From Dactylosporangium aurantiacum (GTDB lineage Bacteria; Actinomycetota; Actinomycetes; Mycobacteriales; Micromonosporaceae): a DNA stretch of 64,000 bases. The stretch lies in the NCBI RefSeq assembly GCF_000716715.1, contig NZ_JNYJ01000003.1, forward strand, positions 165,161 to 229,160. Reading direction: 5' to 3'. Numbering within the stretch: position 1 is the stretch's first letter; the number at the start of each line of letters is the position of its first letter. Made by a program: the position numbers and the translations under genes. Below the pieces are notes generated by a model that saw nothing but the letters and a program-made list of their open reading frames with translations, was not told the DNA's origin and ran no database searches. Positions 59,910-64,000 of the stretch are shown piece after piece.

Positions 59910-60239
59910 TCAGTCGCGCGGGGTCACGTAGGCCCGGACGAACCAGCCGCCCACGAGCGCCCGGTGCAGGTGCCCCACCACGGTGCGGCCCTCGCCGCCG
60001 GCCGCGACGTGCAGGTGGGCCCGGCCGTCCACGATCTCGCCCCTGCCGGTGAGCTCGAACGGCTCGTCGTAGTCGGTGAGGATGTCCGCCGTCTCGTCGT
60101 CGCGGGGCATGACGCTGATCGTGCAGCCCTTGACGGCGCCGACGAGCAGGATCCCCGCCTGGCTGATGCCCCGGTCGGCGCACTGCCGGTTGATCGACCC
60201 GACGACTTCCTCGCCGGCGGCGACGTGCACGACGAACAT
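59910..60239 (-). CDS. PPC (DUF296) domain protein
   Basis: 109 residues, a single PPC/DUF296 domain: VVGSINRQCADRGISQAGIL, ILTDYDEPFELTGRGEIVDG, HLHVAAGGEGRTVVGHL and a GGWFVRAYV end strand. Bacterial members form trimers and their role is unknown. The ATG has GGGAGG upstream. It follows the long-chain acyl-CoA synthetase in the same direction with a 22-base gap. Confidence 0.85.
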   Translation of the reverse strand: MFVVHVAAGEEVVGSINRQCADRGISQAGILLVGAVKGCTISVMPRDDETADILTDYDEPFELTGRGEIVDGRAHLHVAAGGEGRTVVGHLHRALVGGWFVRAYVTPRD

Positions 60240-60261
60240 GGACCCTCCCGGACTCAGAACA

Positions 60262-62094
60262 TCAGGTGTACAGGCCGTCGATGACGTCGGCGTACCGCTC
60301 GGCGATGACCCGGCGGCGCAGCTTGAGCGTCGGGGTGATCTCGCCGGTGACCGGGGACCACGGCGCCGGCAGCACGCGGAACGTCTTGATCTGCTCGGGG
60401 CGGGACAGTCTCGCGTTCGCCGCGTCGACCGCGGCCTGGATCTCGGCGAGCAGGACCGGGTCCGCGGACAGCTCGGCGAGGTCGGGGCTGAGATCGCGGC
60501 CGCCGGCCCAGGCCGGTGCCATCTCCTCGTCGAGCACGATCAGCGCGGTCACGTACGGGCGGCGGTCGCCGATCGCCACCGCCTGGCCGATCAGCGGGTG
60601 CGCCCGCAGCAGGTTCTCCAGCTGCGCCGGCGCGATGTTCTTGCCGCTGGAGGTGATGATGAGTTCCTTCTTGCGGTCGGTGATGGTGAGGAACCCGTCC
60701 TCGTCGAGCATCCCCACGTCGCCGGTGGCGAGCCACCCGGCGGCGTCGGTGGCCGGCTCGACGCCGCCGTCGGCGCGCAGGTAGCCGAGGCAGACCAGCG
60801 GCCCGCGGACCATGATCTCGCCGTCCTCGGCGAGCCGCAGCCGCATGCCGGGGTTGACCCGGCCGACGGTGCCGGTGCGGAACGCGTCGGGGGCGTTGAT
60901 CGTGGCGGTGCCGGTCGTCTCGGTCATCCCCCACACCTCGAGCACGTCGAGGCCGCAGCCGGCGAGGAAGCGCAGCACCGCGACCGGGATCGGCGCCGAG
61001 CCGCTGCCGGCCCACCCGACCCGGTCCAGCCCGAGACGGGCCCGCACCGGCCGCAGCACCTGCGCGTCGAGGGCGGCGACCCGGGCGGCGAGCTCCTCCG
61101 GCACCGGCCGGCCCGCCTCGCGCAGCTCGTACGCCTGCAGCGCGGCCGTGCTCGCCGCCTCGAACGCGGCGCGCACCGCCGGGTCGGCGGCGGCCACGAA
61201 CGCCTGGATGCCGGCGGCCATCTTCTCCCAGACGCGGGGCACGCCGAAGAACGACACCGGGCGCACCGCGGCCAGCCCGGCGGCAAGCTGCGCCGGGTCG
61301 GGGCAGATGGTGACGTGCCCGGCCCGGTACACCGCGTTGTAGATGCCCAGCATCCGCTCGGCGATGTGCGCCAGCGGCAGGTAGGCCAGGGCCGGCGAGT
61401 GGTCGGCGACCGGCACCGTGGCCTCCAGCACGACGGCCTGGTACACCACGTTGCGGTGGCTGAGCAGGACACCCTTCGGGTCGCCGGTGGTGCCCGAGGT
61501 GTAGAGCAGCGTGACGGGCTGCTCGGGCCGCACGGCCCGCCACAGCCGCTCGAACGCCGCCCCGTCTGCGGCGAGGGCCGCCGCTCCCGCCGTCTCGATC
61601 TCGTCCAGCGGCACCGCGGCCGCGTCCGCCGGACCGTCGACCATGACGACCCGGAGCGGCGCCGGCAGCTCGCCGAGGAAGGCCCGGACCCGGTCGAGCT
61701 GGGCGGCGTTCTCGACCACGACGACCCGGGCCTGGCTGTGTTCGGCGAGGTAGCGCAGCTGGTCGCCGCTGAGCGTGGCGTAGGCGGTGGACGGCACGGC
61801 GCCGAGGTGCACGGCGGCGAGGTCCACCAGCCAGTGCTCGGGGCGGCTGGACATGAGCATCAGCACGCGGTCGCCGGGGCGCAGGCCGGCGTCGTGCAGC
61901 CCGAGGGTGAGGGCGGCGACCCGGTCGCGGACCTGCCGCCAGGTGAGGGTGGCGGTGCCGCCGAGGGTGCTGAGGGCGGGCAGGTCGCCGAAGTCGCGGG
62001 CGTTGCGGTCGAGCAGTGCAGGAATGGTCAGGCCGTCGGCCGTCGCGGCGAAGCGCTGCGCGAGGTCGTCCTGGGTGACGGTGGCAGGGGTCAT
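60262..62094 (-). CDS. Long-chain fatty acid--CoA ligase (FadD15-like)
   Basis: 610 residues, the long FadD15-type class. Seen: [100 protein letters not shown] (catalytic hinge) and a late TPTLKLRR. It activates free fatty acids for beta-oxidation or lipid synthesis. Upstream lies a tandem TetR gene, and an AGAAAGTTAAC motif lies between the two. Confidence 0.93.
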   Translation of the reverse strand: MTPATVTQDDLAQRFAATADGLTIPALLDRNARDFGDLPALSTLGGTATLTWRQVRDRVAALTLGLHDAGLRPGDRVLMLMSSRPEHWLVDLAAVHLGAVPSTAYATLSGDQLRYLAEHSQARVVVVENAAQLDRVRAFLGELPAPLRVVMVDGPADAAAVPLDEIETAGAAALAADGAAFERLWRAVRPEQPVTLLYTSGTTGDPKGVLLSHRNVVYQAVVLEATVPVADHSPALAYLPLAHIAERMLGIYNAVYRAGHVTICPDPAQLAAGLAAVRPVSFFGVPRVWEKMAAGIQAFVAAADPAVRAAFEAASTAALQAYELREAGRPVPEELAARVAALDAQVLRPVRARLGLDRVGWAGSGSAPIPVAVLRFLAGCGLDVLEVWGMTETTGTATINAPDAFRTGTVGRVNPGMRLRLAEDGEIMVRGPLVCLGYLRADGGVEPATDAAGWLATGDVGMLDEDGFLTITDRKKELIITSSGKNIAPAQLENLLRAHPLIGQAVAIGDRRPYVTALIVLDEEMAPAWAGGRDLSPDLAELSADPVLLAEIQAAVDAANARLSRPEQIKTFRVLPAPWSPVTGEITPTLKLRRRVIAERYADVIDGLYT

Positions 62095-62219
62095 CGTGGT
62101 GCCTCCCTTGACCCGGTGACCGTGGACGGGGTGTGGTCACCGGAGCGTCGTGGCGTGTGACGTCGCCGGAGCGGGGCACGGGCACACCGCCGCCGCTCCT
62201 GTGGGCACTGTAAACGACG

Positions 62220-62230
62220 GTTAACTTTCT
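62220..62230 (-). promoter_or_regulatory. AGAAAGTTAAC motif before the acyl-CoA ligase
   Basis: On the minus strand AGAAAGTTAAC, identical to 63553-63563 on the plus strand. It lies in the 159-base spacer between the TetR gene and the ligase gene; a related GTAAAC is four bases away. Possible operator of the tandem TetR regulator. Confidence 0.4.
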
Positions 62231-62253
62231 GGGAAGGCGGCGAGTCGGGCGGG

Positions 62254-63462
62254 TCAGGCGGCGAGGGCCGTGCGGGCGAGCGCGGTGACGGATGCGGCGG
62301 CGCCGCCGGTCCGGGCGAAGCGCACCGCCCGGCCGAGGTCGGTGACGAGGTTGATGGCGGCGTGCACGAGGACCCTGGCCTCGGCGGCCGGCAGGTCGGG
62401 CCGGACCTGGGCGACCAGCCGCACCCACTCCTCCACGTGCAGCCGCTGGACCTTGCGCAGCTCGTGCCGGTCCGGATCGGGCAGGTTGCTGTTCTCCGCC
62501 AGGTACACCGAGACCAGGTCGCTCTCGCCGAACGCGAAGCCGACGTAGGCCTCGACGAGCCGGCGCAGCGCCTCCTCCGGTTCGGCGACACCACGCAGCG
62601 CCGCCGACGTCGAGGCGGCCAGCCGGTCCGAGGCCCGGTAGTACGCGGCCGCGAGCAGGTCACCCTTGCTCGGGAAGTAGCGGTACACGCTGGAGGCGTT
62701 GATGCCGGCGGCGGCGCCGATGTCCTCCATGCCGACGGCGTGGTAGCCGAGCCGGTGGAACAGCCGGATCGCCGAGGCGAGCAGCAGCTCCCGCCGCGGC
62801 TCCAGGCCCACCGCCGGCGGCTCGGCGGCCGGCGGCGTCGCGGCGCCGCGCGCGGCGCGCACCGCCGACGCCGGCGGCGGGTCGGCGCGCAGCATCGCCC
62901 AGCCGAGGCGCTGCAGCGTCGCCTCGGCGCGGGCCCTGGGCGCGGCGGCCCGGTGCGTGGTGAGGCTGCCGAACGTGCTCAGCGCGGCGCCGACCAGGAA
63001 CTGCGCGCCGGCCGGGGACAGCTCGGGCCGCAGCCGCCGCAGCGGGTCGGCGAGCCGGCCGTTGAGCACGCCGAGCGCCTCACGGAACTCGGCACGGTGC
63101 TCGTCGGCGAGGTAGCGCCACTCCCACTGGTAGAGCCCGCCGACCTTGCGTCGCTCGACGGTGAACCGGGCGAGGGAGGCGAGCTGGGCGTCGAGCGCCG
63201 CCGCCGGGTCCTCGTCGCCGGGCGCCTCCTGGACCGCGTCGAGGGCCGCGGTGACCAGCTCACGGGTGGCGTGCACGAGGATCGCGTACTTGTTGGTGAA
63301 GTGCCGGTACACCGCCGGGCCGCTGATGCCGACCGCCGCCGCGATCTCGTCGATGCCGACCAGGTGATAGCCGCGCTCGCAGAACAGCTCCGCCGCGACG
63401 AGCGCGATCTGGGCCTTGCGGTTCTTCGGCCGCTTCCTGGGGGCGAGGTCGGTGCCGTGCAC
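62254..63462 (-). CDS. Tandem TetR-family regulator (two TetR units in one chain)
   Basis: 402 residues made of two TetR proteins in a row. First unit: helix-turn-helix LVGIDEIAAAVGISGPAVYR and HFTNKYAILVHATREL. A Pro/Ala linker (TPPAAEPPAVGLEPRR) leads to the second: HAVGMEDIGAAAGINASSVY and RYFPSKGDLLAAAYYRA. A single chain could act as a pseudo-dimer on an asymmetric site. It lies between a fatty acyl-CoA ligase and a thiolase gene, and probably regulates both through the AGAAAGTTAAC sites that flank it. Fatty acyl-CoA is a likely ligand (inference). Confidence 0.9.
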   Translation of the reverse strand: MHGTDLAPRKRPKNRKAQIALVAAELFCERGYHLVGIDEIAAAVGISGPAVYRHFTNKYAILVHATRELVTAALDAVQEAPGDEDPAAALDAQLASLARFTVERRKVGGLYQWEWRYLADEHRAEFREALGVLNGRLADPLRRLRPELSPAGAQFLVGAALSTFGSLTTHRAAAPRARAEATLQRLGWAMLRADPPPASAVRAARGAATPPAAEPPAVGLEPRRELLLASAIRLFHRLGYHAVGMEDIGAAAGINASSVYRYFPSKGDLLAAAYYRASDRLAASTSAALRGVAEPEEALRRLVEAYVGFAFGESDLVSVYLAENSNLPDPDRHELRKVQRLHVEEWVRLVAQVRPDLPAAEARVLVHAAINLVTDLGRAVRFARTGGAAASVTALARTALAA

Positions 63463-63552
63463 GAGCGCAGCCTAGTGCCCCGCGGCGGCGCGAATGCGGA
63501 CTGCGTCACAGCGGATTCGCCGCGACGGCCTTGACGGTCCGGAGACGGTCGG

Positions 63553-63563
63553 AGAAAGTTAAC
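63553..63563 (+). promoter_or_regulatory. AGAAAGTTAAC motif before the thiolase
   Basis: AGAAAGTTAAC, same as the site before the ligase. TTGACG at 63531-63536 lies 17 bases before GAAAGT, so the motif may cover the -10 of the thiolase promoter. Confidence 0.4.
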
Positions 63564-63616
63564 GCAGATTCGCACGTCGGCGCGCTGACGCGGCGGCGTC
63601 GGCCGGAGAGGTTGCG

Positions 63617-64000
63617 ATGACACACGAGGCATACGTGTTCGACGCGGTGCGCACGCCGCGTGGGCGTGGCAAACAGCATGGTTCGCTGCACGGGGTGAAG
63701 CCGGTGTCGTTGGTCGTCGGGTTGATCGGCGAGTTGCGCCGCCGTTACCCGGGTCTGGACCCGGGTAACATCGACGACGTCGTGTTGGGTGTGGTGTCCC
63801 CGGTGGGTGATCAGGGCGCGGATATCGCCAAGACGGCTGCGATCGTGGCGGGGTTGCCGGACACGGTGGCGGGGGTGCAGTTGAACCGGTTCTGCGCGTC
63901 GGGTCTGGAGGCGGTGAACATCGCGGCGCAGAAGGTCCGCGCGGGCTGGGAGGACCTGGTCATCGCTGGTGGTGTGGAGTCGATGTCGCGGGTGCCGATG
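63617..64000 (+). CDS. Acetyl-CoA C-acyltransferase (thiolase), cut by window edge
   Basis: The first 128 codons are present: [58 protein letters not shown] with the acyl-enzyme Cys, and [11 protein letters not shown] at the edge. This N-terminus is that of FadA-type thiolases that pair with a FadB-type enzyme in fatty acid beta-oxidation. The ATG has GGAGAGG upstream. Codon choice differs from its neighbours (more GGT, GTG and TTG), as in strongly expressed or recently acquired genes. Confidence 0.9.
   Translation, partial: MTHEAYVFDAVRTPRGRGKQHGSLHGVKPVSLVVGLIGELRRRYPGLDPGNIDDVVLGVVSPVGDQGADIAKTAAIVAGLPDTVAGVQLNRFCASGLEAVNIAAQKVRAGWEDLVIAGGVESMSRVPM

Overview
The window is very GC-rich (most third codon positions are G or C), densely coded, and full of ATGA/GTGA/TGATG gene overlaps and GTG starts, as in actinomycetes. 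The KstR2-type steroid genes, the F420-type enzyme, the FxSxx-COOH peptide system and the many leaderless TANNNT promoters all fit an actinobacterium. Genus cannot be fixed from sequence alone; a Micromonosporaceae- or Pseudonocardiales-like soil organism is a guess. No rRNA, tRNA, CRISPR array, prophage or insertion sequence was recognised.

Layout. 1-3.8 kb: a minus-strand sugar/surface-glycan operon (membrane protein, NAD-dependent epimerase, GT2 glycosyltransferase, ATP-grasp protein running off the left edge). 3.9-9.5 kb: a NarL-type sensor kinase, an Hsp70-like ATPase fused to an outside CARDB-like domain, and a ROK regulator. 9.6-19.7 kb: a catabolic block with a GntR regulator, amidohydrolase, class II aldolase, secreted repeat protein, four-subunit 2-oxoacid:ferredoxin oxidoreductase with its own GntR, zinc alcohol dehydrogenase and AMP-ligase. 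19.7-28.2 kb: a complete FxSxx-COOH (Fxs) ribosomal-peptide system: precursor FxsA, radical SAM/HExxH maturase FxsB, two TIR-like proteins and the ParA/NB-ARC/TPR protein FxsT. 28.2-30.5 kb: an alpha/beta hydrolase and a SLOG-like membrane protein.

30.6-53.7 kb is a KstR2-type cluster for the last steps of steroid breakdown (rings C and D, after the HIP stage): fadD3, fadA6, ipdA, ipdB, ipdC, ipdF, echA20, a heterotetrameric-type acyl-CoA dehydrogenase pair, MaoC-like proteins, several SDRs, two paralogous AMP-ligases, an FlK-like thioesterase and, unexpectedly, a LanC-like protein. KstR2 itself is encoded at 45.2 kb. Four operators close to ACCAAGCGCTTGCTTGGT lie inside the cluster and a fifth lies at 12.5 kb before the class II aldolase, so the amidohydrolase/aldolase operon may belong to the same regulon.

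53.7-64 kb: a lipoprotein with FtsX-like outside domains, a deletion scar holding truncated acyl-CoA dehydrogenase and aldehyde dehydrogenase remnants, a GntR-controlled operon (CaiB/racemase family, LLM F420-type enzyme, acyl-CoA dehydrogenase, MpaB-type oxygenase), a PPC-domain protein, and a fatty-acid locus (long-chain acyl-CoA synthetase, tandem TetR regulator, thiolase cut by the right edge).

The most interesting items are the Fxs system with its immune-like TIR and NB-ARC partners, the mirror-image leaderless fadD3/fadA6 promoter built on one KstR2 operator, the LanC-like protein inside the steroid operon, and the Hsp70-CARDB fusion.
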